Below, one piece after another: positions 32,414 through 42,501 of a DNA stretch of 64,000 nt (its first letter is position 1; the number at the start of each line of letters is the position of its first letter). Where the stretch lies: contig JAEWTV010000128.1 of NCBI GenBank assembly GCA_023397675.1, positions 76,969-140,968 of the forward strand, written 5' to 3'. The notes beneath the pieces are model-generated. The model was not told the DNA's origin. It worked only from the letters and a program-made list of their open reading frames with translations, and did no database searches. A program made the position numbers and the translations under genes. This stretch comes from Bacillota bacterium (GTDB lineage Bacteria; Bacillota; Clostridia; Acetivibrionales; JANLFN01).

Positions 32414-33220
32414 ATGGATAACAGACCTATAGGGGTGTTTGATTCCGGGTTGGGCGGTCTTACTGTTCTGAAGGAAATTATGGAGCTTATACCATCCGAG
32501 AGTATTGTATATTTCGGTGACTGCGGTCGTGCTCCTTATGGTACAAAATCAAAGGAAATGGTAATCAAATATACTTTTCAGGATATAAGGTTCCTGATGG
32601 AACATGATATAAAAATGATGGTCATAGCATGCAACACAATGAGTGCATGCAGCCTGGAAAGCGTAAAGCATGACTTTGACATTCCTGTAATAGAAGTTGT
32701 TCAACCAGGAAGCCGATGTGCGGTCCGGGAGACAAAAAACAGGAGAGTCGGCGTTATTGGCACTTCCGCGACTGTAGGAAGCGGAGTTTATGAAAAGACT
32801 ATTAAAAGCATAGATAATTCTATTGAAGTGTTTTCAAAAGCTTGTCCCTTGTTTGTCAACCTCGCCGAAGAGGGTTGGTGGGATAATGACATTGCATTTC
32901 AAATTGCCAGTGAGTATCTTAAAGATTTAAAAAAGGAAAAGGTTGATACACTTGTCCTAGGATGTACTCATTACCCTCTTTTGAAGGATGTAATCCATAG
33001 AGTTATGGGTGATGATGTAAAGCTTGTAAGTTCCGCTATGGAGGTTGCTAAGGTTGTAAGGGAAGTTATGGAAAAGGACGGCATGCTTAGGGATACCGGG
33101 CTTAAGCCTGTATATAAGTATTATACAAGTGACAGCATAGAAAAGTTTGATTCGCTGGGAAGTTCAATACTGGGGAAAAACATTGATTGTGCTGAACGGG
33201 TAGAAATTGATAAGTATTAG
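32414..33220 (+). CDS. murI: Glutamate racemase
   Basis: MurI converts L- to D-glutamate for peptidoglycan. The N-terminal GVFDSGLGGLTVL, the first catalytic cysteine in IACNTMSA (most family members have ACNTASA), and the second in LGCTHYPLL are present. Length 268 is typical. The gene is in the ddl operon. The final segment (KPVYKYYTSDSIEKF) matches the usual C-terminus. Confidence 0.95.
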   Translation: MDNRPIGVFDSGLGGLTVLKEIMELIPSESIVYFGDCGRAPYGTKSKEMVIKYTFQDIRFLMEHDIKMMVIACNTMSACSLESVKHDFDIPVIEVVQPGSRCAVRETKNRRVGVIGTSATVGSGVYEKTIKSIDNSIEVFSKACPLFVNLAEEGWWDNDIAFQIASEYLKDLKKEKVDTLVLGCTHYPLLKDVIHRVMGDDVKLVSSAMEVAKVVREVMEKDGMLRDTGLKPVYKYYTSDSIEKFDSLGSSILGKNIDCAERVEIDKY

Positions 33221-33295
33221 AAAGGTTTAAGAAAGCAGTAAAATGCGTAATACTATCATGTGCACTATTTACACTACCTTGAGGAGGAAATTTGT

Positions 33296-33742
33296 TTGAG
33301 CAAGCGGGTAATTATCAATGTAAAAGGAACCCAGAAGTCCGAGGACAGGGAAGCGGATTCAATGGAGCTTGTTACTGAGGGCAAGTATTATAAAAAAGAT
33401 AATGCTTTTTTCATTACTTATAAGGAAAGTGAAGTCACGGGAATGGATGGGACAACCACTACCCTGAAGGTTTCGGATGGTACCGTAACACTTATGAGAT
33501 TTGGTTCTGTCAACTCGCACTTCATTTTTGAAAGAGGACAAAAACATCTCTCCTACTATGAAACTCCTCATGGAACATTTACTATAGGAGTACTTGCCAA
33601 TGATGTTAACATCAATATAAATGATGCTGGCGGAGAAATTTTTGTAGGATATGAGCTTGAAATAGATAACAATCAAACGGGAAGAAATGATTTTTATATG
33701 TTGATAAGAGAGGCAGGACAGGTTGATGGTGAACTTAATTGA
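33296..33742 (+). CDS. DUF1934 beta-barrel protein (YwiB-like)
   Basis: The 148-residue protein matches the DUF1934 pattern: VIINVKGTQ at the start, then LVTEGKYYKKDNAFFITYKESEVTGMDGT, a YETPHGTFTIGV turn and a final GGEIFVGYELEIDN block. The fold resembles lipocalin-like barrels; no function is known. In many Firmicutes it precedes argS, as here, where its last 17 bases overlap the argS start. TTG 33296 is chosen because GAGGAGG (33281-33287) lies eight bases upstream. Confidence 0.88.
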   Translation: MSKRVIINVKGTQKSEDREADSMELVTEGKYYKKDNAFFITYKESEVTGMDGTTTTLKVSDGTVTLMRFGSVNSHFIFERGQKHLSYYETPHGTFTIGVLANDVNININDAGGEIFVGYELEIDNNQTGRNDFYMLIREAGQVDGELN

Positions 33743-35420
33743 AAAAATCGGGCTGGATATTAAAAAAGTTATAGGGGATTCAATTTCAAAGGCTGTTGAA
33801 GCAGGAGAAATACCAGCTGTAGAGGTATCTGAAATTACTGTTGAGATTCCAAGGGAAAAGGAATACGGTGATTTTTCGACTAACATAGCAATGCAGCTTG
33901 TAAAACAGGTTAGAAAGGCTCCAAGGATTGTTGCAGACATAATTATTAAAAATCTTAATCTTGAGGGAACATATATTGACAGAGTTGATTGTGCCGGAGC
34001 AGGGTTCATTAATTTCTATCTCAACAACAACTGGCTTTATGATACTCTCAAAATAATACAGGATGAAGGTACAGGCTACGGAAAAATAAATGTTGGCCAG
34101 GGACAGAAGGTAATGGTCGAGTTTGTAAGCGCCAATCCTACCGGACCACTTCACATGGGAAATGCGCGCGGAGGCGCACTTGGAGATTGTATTGCAAGTG
34201 TGTTACAAGCAGCAGGCTATGATGTTACCAGAGAATTTTACATAAATGATGCAGGTAACCAGATAGAAAAATTCGGATACTCCCTCGAGGCTAGATATAT
34301 TCAATTGCTTAAAGGTGAGGATGCCGTGGAATTCCCTGAAGATGGTTACCATGGGGAAGATATAATCGACCACATGAAAAATTACATACAAGAATATGGG
34401 GACAAGCTGTTGGAAGCTTATTCCGCCGAAAGAAGGCAGATATTTGCCAGGTATGCGCTTGAAAGAAACCTCAAGAGAATAAAAGAGGATCTTGCAAGTT
34501 ACGGTATAAATTTTGATGTATGGTTTTCTGAGCAGTCGTTATACGACAGCGGAGATATTAAAAACACTCTTGAACTGCTCCAGAAAAAAGGCTTGACTTA
34601 TGAAAAAGAAGGGGCAATCTGGTTCAAATCATCTGAATTCGGTAGTGAAAAGGATGAGGTTATCGTCAGGAATAACGGTTTGCCAACCTACTATTTATCT
34701 GATATAGCATATCACAGGAACAAATTTGAAAAGCGTAATTTTGACAGGGTTATAAACCTGTGGGGTGCTGACCATCATGGGCACGTTGCCAGAATGAAGG
34801 GTGCGGTTGAGGCGATTGGTATAGACCCCAATAAACTGGAAGTTGTTTTGTTCCAGCTTGTAAGGCTTTTGAGAAACGGCGAAGTTGCAAGGATGTCAAA
34901 AAGAACAGGAAAGGCTATTTCACTTGCAGACCTGCTAGAAGAGGTTGGACGTGATGCTGCGAGATTTACATTCAATACAAAAGCATCAGGAAATCATCTT
35001 GATTTTGATCTTGATCTTGTTGTTAAAAAATCAAATGAAAATCCTGTTTATTATGTTCAATATGCGCATGCAAGAATCTGCAGTATGCTTAAGCTACTTG
35101 GCGAAGAGGGCATAAACATTCCTGATCCACAAAAAACAGATCTTTCTGTTCTTGATAAAAAAGAAGAGAAGGAGCTCATAAAAAAGCTTTCAGAATACCC
35201 CGAGGAAATAAGGCTTTCAGCTCAATCGCTTGAACCAAGCAGGCTCACACGTTATGTTCAGGATGTTGCTGCGCTTTTCCACAGCTTTTATAATGCCTGT
35301 AGGGTTAAAGGAGAGGAAGAGAATATTATGAAGGCAAGAATTATTCTTGTTGATTGCACGAGAATAGTAATTTCCAACGTTCTTAACCTTTTAAGTATTT
35401 CAGCACCTGAGAGAATGTAA
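33726..35420 (+). CDS. argS: Arginyl-tRNA synthetase
   Basis: ArgS charges tRNA-Arg. The N-terminal additional domain (Add-1) is followed by the HIGH-type motif ANPTGPLHMGNARGG and the late KMSKS-type motif ARMSKRTGKAISL, with the C-terminal anticodon-binding helix bundle ending in the family block YNACRV. Length 564 is normal. ATG 33726 overlaps the end of the DUF1934 gene, so expression is coupled. The gene is followed by a metallo-beta-lactamase-fold gene. Confidence 0.96.
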   Translation: MVNLIEKIGLDIKKVIGDSISKAVEAGEIPAVEVSEITVEIPREKEYGDFSTNIAMQLVKQVRKAPRIVADIIIKNLNLEGTYIDRVDCAGAGFINFYLNNNWLYDTLKIIQDEGTGYGKINVGQGQKVMVEFVSANPTGPLHMGNARGGALGDCIASVLQAAGYDVTREFYINDAGNQIEKFGYSLEARYIQLLKGEDAVEFPEDGYHGEDIIDHMKNYIQEYGDKLLEAYSAERRQIFARYALERNLKRIKEDLASYGINFDVWFSEQSLYDSGDIKNTLELLQKKGLTYEKEGAIWFKSSEFGSEKDEVIVRNNGLPTYYLSDIAYHRNKFEKRNFDRVINLWGADHHGHVARMKGAVEAIGIDPNKLEVVLFQLVRLLRNGEVARMSKRTGKAISLADLLEEVGRDAARFTFNTKASGNHLDFDLDLVVKKSNENPVYYVQYAHARICSMLKLLGEEGINIPDPQKTDLSVLDKKEEKELIKKLSEYPEEIRLSAQSLEPSRLTRYVQDVAALFHSFYNACRVKGEEENIMKARIILVDCTRIVISNVLNLLSISAPERM

Positions 35421-35431
35421 GGAGAGTTAGA

Positions 35432-36067
35432 ATGAATATAAAATGGCTGCAGCATTCGTGTTTTCTGTTGACATCAAAAACCGGAACCAGGATTTTAACA
35501 GATCCCCCGGGCGAGTATACAGGGTACAAACCGGGTAAAACAGCTGCTGATATTGTTACAATGAGCCATAAGCATAAGGACCATAGTAACATTGAAATCA
35601 CTGAAGGTAAGTTTATTTCTTTAGAAGAACCGGGTGAATATTCGTATAGAGATATACAAGTTAAGGGTATATCCACATTCCATGATGAATTTGAAGGAGA
35701 AAAAAGAGGACGAAACATAGTTTTTGTATTTGATATTGACGGATTAAGAGTGTGCCATTGTGGTGATCTGGGTCATCAGCTATCTAACAGGCAGTTGGAG
35801 GAAATAGGGCACATCGATATCCTACTTGTTCCTGTAGGATCTGTTTACACAATAAATTATTCCGGGGCTTTAAAGGTTATGGAAGCTCTAAAACCGAAGG
35901 TTACAATAGCAATGCACTTTAAAACAAAAGCGCTTACTTTTGAACTTGATACTCCTGAAAAATTTATTGAAGCAACAGGGGCTAAGAGGCTTACTGCAGG
36001 TGATATGGATATCAGTATAGATAATATAGGTGAAATTCCCAGCACAGTTCTTTTAAATTACAAATAA
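35432..36067 (+). CDS. Metallo-beta-lactamase-fold metal-dependent hydrolase
   Basis: The 211-residue protein begins with MNIKWLQHSCFLL and carries the metal motif SHKHKDHS (the THxHxDH equivalent) near residue 46, a further GISTFHDE block and CHCGDLGH, which match the UlaG/YtkL-like subfamily of the superfamily (beta-lactamase_3 type). Most members are unassigned hydrolases. GGAGAG precedes ATG 35432, 11 bases after argS, so it is probably co-transcribed. A terminator follows. Confidence 0.86.
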   Translation: MNIKWLQHSCFLLTSKTGTRILTDPPGEYTGYKPGKTAADIVTMSHKHKDHSNIEITEGKFISLEEPGEYSYRDIQVKGISTFHDEFEGEKRGRNIVFVFDIDGLRVCHCGDLGHQLSNRQLEEIGHIDILLVPVGSVYTINYSGALKVMEALKPKVTIAMHFKTKALTFELDTPEKFIEATGAKRLTAGDMDISIDNIGEIPSTVLLNYK

Positions 36068-36079
36068 ACAATTCAGGAT

Positions 36080-36114
36080 AAAGAGCCGATACATTACATG
36101 TACGGCTCTTTTTA
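36080..36114 (+). terminator. Intrinsic terminator
   Basis: AAGAGCCG (36081-36088) pairs with CGGCTCTT (36103-36110), with a bulged outer loop, followed by Ts. Confidence 0.85.
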
Positions 36115-36144
36115 GTACTTAATCCAAAATATGAAAGGTTATTT

Positions 36145-39141
36145 ATGAATAAGAATTTTTTTAAATACTTCAAAAAAGTTAACAGGTTTGTATTGTCAGC
36201 AGCAGTTGCACTATCTGTAACTGCTTCAAGCGTCCCGGTCTTTGCGGAGACTACTGAAGCCTCTTTTACCGGTTCCTCAGACGCAACAGCTGTACTAAAC
36301 AACTTACGATATAATGATGTAAGAAATTCAAACACATGGGCAAAGGAAGCCATTTATGAATCAGGTGCTCTTGATGTAATAAAAGGCTTTGGAAGCCAGA
36401 CATTTGGTCTTAATAGTACTTTATCAAAAGAGCAGGCAATTGCGATAGCTTATAGAATGGCTGGAAGAGAAGCTGATGCACAAAAAGCTGCAGAGACACT
36501 TGATAATGCAAGGTCCAAGGATGATAAAAAAACCAATGCCATAAGTATGTGGTCTGACGGATATCTACAGCTTGCTGCCAATGAAGGCTTGATAAGCCAA
36601 ACCGATTTAAATGATGCGTTCACACAGGATCAGACTTCCCTTGATACAACTGCCTTTCACAAAAGTGCTCCGGCACAAAGGCAGGAAATGGCTTTTTATA
36701 TAGCAAAGGTTCTTAAACTTGACCCTGCATATGAGCAGCAGGAAATATTCAATAGCTATAGTGACTGGTCTTCGGCTGACCCAACAAAGGTACCTTATAT
36801 TGAAGCGGTTCTTAAAAATAATATTATGAACGGATCAAATGGGCGTTTCTATCCTACACAGTCATTAACCAGAGAACAGGGTGCACAGATTGCAAAAAAT
36901 GCTTCGGATACTATTCTCCCTCTTCGCAAATATGTGAAATACTCGGGAGTTATAGAAGATAAAACAGGAGTTTCTGATGTTTCTGTCAGCGGCAACATAA
37001 ACAGAACTTTGCTAAGTGTACGCAATAGTAATGGAAATCTTCATGTTATAACGGTAGATAACCCTGTAAATAGCTCAAGTATGGGCAGAAATGAAGAAAA
37101 CGGACAGTATGTCAGCAATAATCAAAAGGAATTGGTAGTTTATAAGAACGGTCAGATAGGTAACAGCAGTTTGCTTAGAACAGGAGATTCAATTGAGTAC
37201 ATAACAGCGCCTGATAAAACGGTTAAATTTGTTAATGTAATTAATTCCTCAAATACGTCAAGCTACATTGCCGTGAGGTTTGAAGGTATAGACCCAGCCA
37301 CAAAAAAACTTACTGTAACACAGCTCTATAAAACAGACAACTCAGATGGTACGGGTTCAGTTATTAATTCCTCCATAAGCGGCACACCTGCCATATATAG
37401 CTATAGCAATAATGTTATAGTAAACTCTGATGACGGTATTTCAAGTATTGATGAAATATCATCGGGAGCAACAGGTGTTGTAACGGTTACCAACGGAATT
37501 GTAACTTCCATAAAGTTGTCAAACCTTAACGGATACAACAAGGAAAAAGGTGTTGTAAGCGGTATAGTGCAGGACAATAATCCCCAGCTTGGTTATATAA
37601 CCTTATATAATGCAGACGGTTCGGGAACAGACCCCGATAAGGAAAGTCAGCTTATCTTGAGCAGAACATATAACTATAATACAGGAGATTTGGAAGTTCA
37701 GAAAAATCATTCACCTGCCGCAATTGAGGACATTGAGCCGGGAGACACTGTATTTTTAAAGACTGATGAGATGGGTACTGTTGTTTCCATAAGTGCTGTA
37801 GACAATTTTCAGACCAAGTATGCAAAAGTAATTTCCAAAAAGCCCGCAACTATTGCCGTAAGATTCGATGACGGTTCACAGCAGGTGCTTGATGTTCCTT
37901 CACAGACACCGGTACTTTCTGACAATAAGCTGGTTGGTTACGGTTCTGTTAAAGACGGTGACCGTGTTCGTTTGATGCTGCATATAACAAATGGCTTCAC
38001 GAGGGTTAAGGAAATAGCAATAGAAGGCAGTAAAGCAGGCGGACAGCTAATTTCAAATGTATATAAAGGAACGGTTTCATATCTTAATGAAGCAAAGAAC
38101 AGTCTGGTTGTCCAAAACCTTCAGGTGCTGGATAACGGCAAATGGCAAAGAATTGACCAAAAGGGTTTCAATGACATAAAGCTTTCAAAGGATTGCAGTA
38201 TTTATCTCAATGACAAGGCAATTGACACAAAAACTTTAAACAGGTATTCCAAAGGAAATGAAGCTTACATAGCTGTTAAAAAGGATTATGGTAACGAAGA
38301 AAATGCTGTAATGGTGAGCTTCAGAAATATCGGGGATACTGAAACTTTGTATGATGACAGCGTAGCCAGTGCTGTTCCGGGTTCCAATTCATTCAGTATC
38401 ATGAATTCTTATAAAACTGTATCATATGGACCGGGCTCAATAATCATTAAAGATGGAAGACTTGTTACAGGCAGCAGCCTTAATGGTGATGACAGCGCTT
38501 ACATAGTTGCAAATCTTAATAACTATGGAACTGATAAGTATTATGCAGGGGTGGTCCAGGTAAGCCAAAGACCAAATTCCAACTTTATTCAGATTTATCG
38601 AGGCAGAATATCTAAGATTAATGAAAATCAGGACTTTACAGTTGAGTCATTCTCACAACTTAACGGAAATACATGGCAGTACAGTAATACGCCTAAAACG
38701 TTTAACCTCAAGAGTAGTACAAGAATACTTGATGAATCAGGTGTGGTAAACCAGAGAGACTTTATTTCGTATGGTGATAACAGTTATGTAGGCAAGGTGG
38801 TGTATGTACTCGCCAATAATCTTGATACTGTAATGATAAGTGCTGCTCCATTCGGGAACGCTTTGGTGAAGGGAACCATATACGATGTATCAAGCGGGGG
38901 AACAGGCAGTGGTTCATCAGGAACAACTTTGAAACTGAGAAATGCAAAGTCATTTAATCCTAATACGAACCTATGGACAGACAGTAATGAGATGAGTATT
39001 GGAACGCTTAGTGATACAATTGTTATTAAGAATAATTCAATAGTTACTGCGGATGATCTGAAGAACGGTGACAATATAAGGGTTATAAAGGCCGACAATA
39101 CTCCTTCAGGCACCGGGTATATAATATTTGTAGAGAATTAA
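36145..39141 (+). CDS. S-layer homology domain surface protein, 998 aa
   Basis: A signal peptide (about 1-34, ending VFAE) precedes three S-layer homology repeats (about 53-113, 130-195, 205-262), which bind pyruvylated wall polymers. The remaining 730 residues contain repeated beta-rich units with motifs such as GDTVFLKTDEMGTV and GDRVRLML, probably an array of extracellular barrels, with no enzymatic motif recognised. AAAGG precedes ATG 36145. A second SLH protein follows by 33 bases, then a Ctp protease; the three probably work at the cell surface. Confidence 0.85.
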   Translation: MNKNFFKYFKKVNRFVLSAAVALSVTASSVPVFAETTEASFTGSSDATAVLNNLRYNDVRNSNTWAKEAIYESGALDVIKGFGSQTFGLNSTLSKEQAIAIAYRMAGREADAQKAAETLDNARSKDDKKTNAISMWSDGYLQLAANEGLISQTDLNDAFTQDQTSLDTTAFHKSAPAQRQEMAFYIAKVLKLDPAYEQQEIFNSYSDWSSADPTKVPYIEAVLKNNIMNGSNGRFYPTQSLTREQGAQIAKNASDTILPLRKYVKYSGVIEDKTGVSDVSVSGNINRTLLSVRNSNGNLHVITVDNPVNSSSMGRNEENGQYVSNNQKELVVYKNGQIGNSSLLRTGDSIEYITAPDKTVKFVNVINSSNTSSYIAVRFEGIDPATKKLTVTQLYKTDNSDGTGSVINSSISGTPAIYSYSNNVIVNSDDGISSIDEISSGATGVVTVTNGIVTSIKLSNLNGYNKEKGVVSGIVQDNNPQLGYITLYNADGSGTDPDKESQLILSRTYNYNTGDLEVQKNHSPAAIEDIEPGDTVFLKTDEMGTVVSISAVDNFQTKYAKVISKKPATIAVRFDDGSQQVLDVPSQTPVLSDNKLVGYGSVKDGDRVRLMLHITNGFTRVKEIAIEGSKAGGQLISNVYKGTVSYLNEAKNSLVVQNLQVLDNGKWQRIDQKGFNDIKLSKDCSIYLNDKAIDTKTLNRYSKGNEAYIAVKKDYGNEENAVMVSFRNIGDTETLYDDSVASAVPGSNSFSIMNSYKTVSYGPGSIIIKDGRLVTGSSLNGDDSAYIVANLNNYGTDKYYAGVVQVSQRPNSNFIQIYRGRISKINENQDFTVESFSQLNGNTWQYSNTPKTFNLKSSTRILDESGVVNQRDFISYGDNSYVGKVVYVLANNLDTVMISAAPFGNALVKGTIYDVSSGGTGSGSSGTTLKLRNAKSFNPNTNLWTDSNEMSIGTLSDTIVIKNNSIVTADDLKNGDNIRVIKADNTPSGTGYIIFVEN

Positions 39142-39174
39142 TGCTGACAGTAAATAAATTACGGGGTGACACAT

Positions 39175-40698
39175 ATGAGAAAGTATCTAAAAATTATATT
39201 AAGCTTGACAATAATAGTGGGGTTGATTTTTCCCTCGATGGTATACGCCAGTCAGGGTGAATTCGGATATGAAGGTGGAGTATCAACACAGATACTTCCG
39301 GCCAAAACTGCCAGCAAAATCTCATATAATTATTCGGAAATGTGTTTTATAACAGGCAAACCGGTTAAATTCACCGGAACTCTTACAATATCAAAATCTT
39401 CAAAGGCCAATGGCAAAACGGCTACATATATATACAGCCTTGCCAATACACAAAATAAAGCTACCCTTACCCGTACGCTTGTTTATAACACCAAGCTTAC
39501 AACAGATGTAAACGGGCAGACTATAGAAGAAACCTCATTTGGTAAAACACCTACCGAAGTTATTAAATTTGATAAGAATGTTTATACCCTTACAAATTAT
39601 CAGCTGACAAAAACAAATATTATTGATTCAAAGCCTGTTTCAAATTATTTTTCGGGGAACATACAAAGCCTTAAGGAATATAATATTGGAAATAACCCGG
39701 TAATAGGAAAAATGACTGTGGATACTACCGGCAGATTCTATGGATATGACCAATATTGGAGCAGTTCAGAGGTACAAACACTGGATTATCTTTATAACTA
39801 TGAAAGTAATGACAAAAAGGAAAAATGGGGCGGTTCAGTAAGTGTAAATGTTTCATCTAGTACTGTTAAAGACCTGCAATACCAGGAAAATGAGCCTGAT
39901 CAGATAAGCTTTGACGGTGGTTACATTCAGACTCAGAAAAACGATGTAGTTTTGGATTACAGCAGTGAAATGCCTGAATTTGATTCTAAAGGAATCTCTA
40001 CGGATAATGTTGTTAAATCACAGGATAGTATAAAGATGGAAGCATTTCCTACACAAACAAGATTACCTGTTACAGATCTCAATTATCTTAGAGGTAATTG
40101 GGCTGAGAATGATATAAAATTGCTGTTCAGTATAGGAGCATTTAAAAATACAAGCGGAAAATTGGACCCTCAGAAATTCATAACAAGAGCAGAATTTGCT
40201 TCGGCACTGATAAATTCAGTAAAGGACGTTCCTGCTGACCCTACAATAAAGACTACAGCCACAAGAACAACCTCCAAAACGAAACTTACATCTCCTTTTA
40301 ATGATGTTCCTACTAACAGTGTTTACTTCAACGAAATAAACACCGCTTATAAGAAAGGTATATTCAGTGGGAGGGGAAATAATAACTTTGAGCCTGGTGA
40401 AACAATTTCCCTTGCAGAAGCGGTAGTCGCGTTCATAAGGGCTTTAGGACTACAAAATATGGCTCCAAATGCTAATGCAGTAACTACATTTAAGGATAAT
40501 GATAGTATTCCTTCCTTTGCAAGAAGCTCTATGTATGTAGCCGAACAAATCGGTTTAATTCATGCAGATGACCGCGGTTACATAAATCCTAACGACAAGA
40601 TAACCAAAGCAAGGGCTGCAGTGATGCTTAATGACCTTATAGAATACATGAGAAATGGGATATCAAAGGACTACAGGGAAAATATTCTGAATTATTAG
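39175..40698 (+). CDS. Secreted SLH protein, 507 aa
   Basis: A signal peptide (about 1-26, MRKYLKIIL to VYAS) is followed by an unknown beta-rich domain (about 30-290) and three C-terminal SLH repeats (about 300-355, 375-435, 440-500; e.g. ENDIKLLFSIGAFKN, EINTAYKKGIFSGRGNNNFEP, MYVAEQIGLIHADDRGYINP). The order SLH-last is the reverse of the previous gene. GGGGTGA (39163-39169) supports ATG 39175; the GTG at 39166 lies in the ribosome binding site. A terminator follows. Confidence 0.85.
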   Translation: MRKYLKIILSLTIIVGLIFPSMVYASQGEFGYEGGVSTQILPAKTASKISYNYSEMCFITGKPVKFTGTLTISKSSKANGKTATYIYSLANTQNKATLTRTLVYNTKLTTDVNGQTIEETSFGKTPTEVIKFDKNVYTLTNYQLTKTNIIDSKPVSNYFSGNIQSLKEYNIGNNPVIGKMTVDTTGRFYGYDQYWSSSEVQTLDYLYNYESNDKKEKWGGSVSVNVSSSTVKDLQYQENEPDQISFDGGYIQTQKNDVVLDYSSEMPEFDSKGISTDNVVKSQDSIKMEAFPTQTRLPVTDLNYLRGNWAENDIKLLFSIGAFKNTSGKLDPQKFITRAEFASALINSVKDVPADPTIKTTATRTTSKTKLTSPFNDVPTNSVYFNEINTAYKKGIFSGRGNNNFEPGETISLAEAVVAFIRALGLQNMAPNANAVTTFKDNDSIPSFARSSMYVAEQIGLIHADDRGYINPNDKITKARAAVMLNDLIEYMRNGISKDYRENILNY

Positions 40699-40711
40699 GA
40701 TGAGATGCACA

Positions 40712-40748
40712 CAGACAGGAATGTAAATAATTTCTGTCTGTTATTTTT
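40712..40748 (+). terminator. Intrinsic terminator
   Basis: CAGACAGGAA (40712-40721) pairs with TTTCTGTCTG (40731-40740), one wobble, followed by a T run. Confidence 0.88.
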
Positions 40749-40812
40749 TTGTAGAAAGTGCTAATCTATAATATATATTTATATTTTAGCAAAAAGGGGA
40801 ATTGCTGAGAAC

Positions 40813-42294
40813 ATGAAAAATTTAAGAAAGCTTATTGTTATTGTCTTAATATCCTGCATTTTATTTGTACAGCAGGTCTTTGCAGAAAATTCTTACCAAG
40901 CTTTGAGCTCGGGTTACATGCAAAGTGTTTTGGATATGATTAAAGGTATTTATAACGGAAGTGTTACCGATGACAAGCTGCTTGAAGGCTCTTTAAAAGG
41001 CATGTTTGGAACAATGGACCCGTACACTGTTTTTTATACACCCAAGGAAGCACAGGCTTTTATGGATAGTATGAATGGCTCCTATAGCGGTATAGGTGTT
41101 TCAATATCGCTTGAGGATAAGTACATAGTTGTGAACAAGGTATTCAGGGGTTCCCCGGCAGAACGTGCAGGTATTAACATTGGAGACAGAATAGTTGAAG
41201 CTGGAGGCAACAGTCTTGTAGGGGTAGGAACCGATGTAGCTGTCGGTTTTATTACAGGACAGCCTGGAACTTCAGTAAAACTTGGTATTATTAAAGGTGG
41301 TAGTTCAGATAAGACATATATTGAGGTTAAACGTGAAAGCATACAGTACAACCCTGTTACATATCTAATAAAGAATAATATCGGTTACATAAAGCTTGAT
41401 ATATTTAACTCAAATGCATACCAGGGAGTGCGCGAAACACTTGACAGCTTTGATAAGGCGGGAATTAAAAAAATTATACTCGACCTTAGGGACAATCCTG
41501 GAGGGGAAGTTGATCAGGCTGTAGCAATTGCCAGAGAGTTCATTCCAAAGGGACTTATTACAAAGCTTGATTTTAAATCTGAGGATATTAAAGATGTCGA
41601 ATATTATTCATACCTCGAAGCTGTAAAATATAAGGTGGCTGTACTTACCAATGGCCAAAGTGCCAGTGCTTCCGAGATTTTGGCAGGAGCATTTCAGGAT
41701 ACTGGAGCAGGAACCTTAATTGGAACAAAAACCTTTGGAAAGGCCAAGGTTCAGAATTTGCTTCCTCTGCTTACACCTCAGGCATTTGAGAAATATCAGA
41801 ATCAGCTGGGTGTAAAAGTGGTAAATGCTTACGAGCTTATTTCAAAGTATGGCGTCAGCCCTACTCAGGATGAAATAATAGGCTGGACTAAGATCACTAC
41901 CGGAATGTATACTACTCCAAAAGGAAGAATGATTGATCTTAAAGGTATAGAACCCGACAAATCAGTGGAAGATAAAAGGATTGTAAACGGAATTGATGTA
42001 TCTTCAATACAGAAACTGCCTGAGACACGCAAACCCAAGCTGAATGATACCGGCAGTGATATTTTGAATGCTGAAAGAATATTAAAGGCTAGTGGGTATT
42101 TCAGTGGTACTCCTGATTTTACCTTCGGGAGTGATACTTCGTCTGCAATAGCCAAATTCCAAAGGGATTCAGGTGGATATGCATATGGAGTAATGGATTT
42201 TAATACTCAGAAATGGCTTAATTCCAAGCTTGATGAACTTGTAAAAAAATATGATACACAGTACGCAAAAGCTGTAGAGGTTTTAAATAATTAG
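40813..42294 (+). CDS. S41 C-terminal processing protease with PDZ and PG-binding domains
   Basis: The 493-residue product has a signal or anchor segment (about 1-24), a PDZ domain (about 85-165, with GIGVSISLE), and an S41 catalytic core with the nucleophile in SASASE (283-288) and the general-base lysine in TKTFGKAKVQ. The C-terminal 85 residues form a peptidoglycan-binding domain (ILNAERILKASGYFSGTPDFTFGSDT). CtpA/B-type enzymes trim secreted proteins; in Bacillus CtpB cleaves SpoIVFA in sporulation. Beside two SLH proteins it may process surface proteins. ATG 40813 follows AGGGGA at a long distance. Confidence 0.9.
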   Translation: MKNLRKLIVIVLISCILFVQQVFAENSYQALSSGYMQSVLDMIKGIYNGSVTDDKLLEGSLKGMFGTMDPYTVFYTPKEAQAFMDSMNGSYSGIGVSISLEDKYIVVNKVFRGSPAERAGINIGDRIVEAGGNSLVGVGTDVAVGFITGQPGTSVKLGIIKGGSSDKTYIEVKRESIQYNPVTYLIKNNIGYIKLDIFNSNAYQGVRETLDSFDKAGIKKIILDLRDNPGGEVDQAVAIAREFIPKGLITKLDFKSEDIKDVEYYSYLEAVKYKVAVLTNGQSASASEILAGAFQDTGAGTLIGTKTFGKAKVQNLLPLLTPQAFEKYQNQLGVKVVNAYELISKYGVSPTQDEIIGWTKITTGMYTTPKGRMIDLKGIEPDKSVEDKRIVNGIDVSSIQKLPETRKPKLNDTGSDILNAERILKASGYFSGTPDFTFGSDTSSAIAKFQRDSGGYAYGVMDFNTQKWLNSKLDELVKKYDTQYAKAVEVLNN

Positions 42295-42320
42295 TAAATT
42301 AGCAAATCTAAATTATAATT

Positions 42321-42349
42321 TCTCTAAAACGCCTTATTTAGAGATTTTT
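42321..42349 (+). terminator. Intrinsic terminator after the Ctp protease gene
   Basis: TCTCTAAA (42321-42328) pairs with TTTAGAGA (42337-42344), followed by five Ts. Confidence 0.85.
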
Positions 42350-42384
42350 CACGCTTATACTTTTAGATTCTGCGGCAAACTCTA

Positions 42385-42413
42385 TTGACACTCTAAAGTG
42401 CCAAATATAAAAT
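42385..42413 (+). promoter_or_regulatory. Sigma-A promoter of pyrG
   Basis: A perfect TTGACA (42385-42390), a 17-base spacer and TAAAAT (42408-42413). No G-rich start like the reiterative pyrG promoter of B. subtilis is seen, so that CTP control mode is not evident. Confidence 0.8.
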
Positions 42414-42501
42414 AATAAAGGTGATAAAATAATCTATAATAATATGCTTATATTATCTGTTATATGCTTCATTTCCAGCTAATTTTTAGGAGGATTAAAT
42501 A

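Noticed and set aside
33359..34009. 216-codon antisense open frame across the DUF1934-argS overlap
   Set aside because: It mirrors two real overlapping genes and has no start signal of its own.
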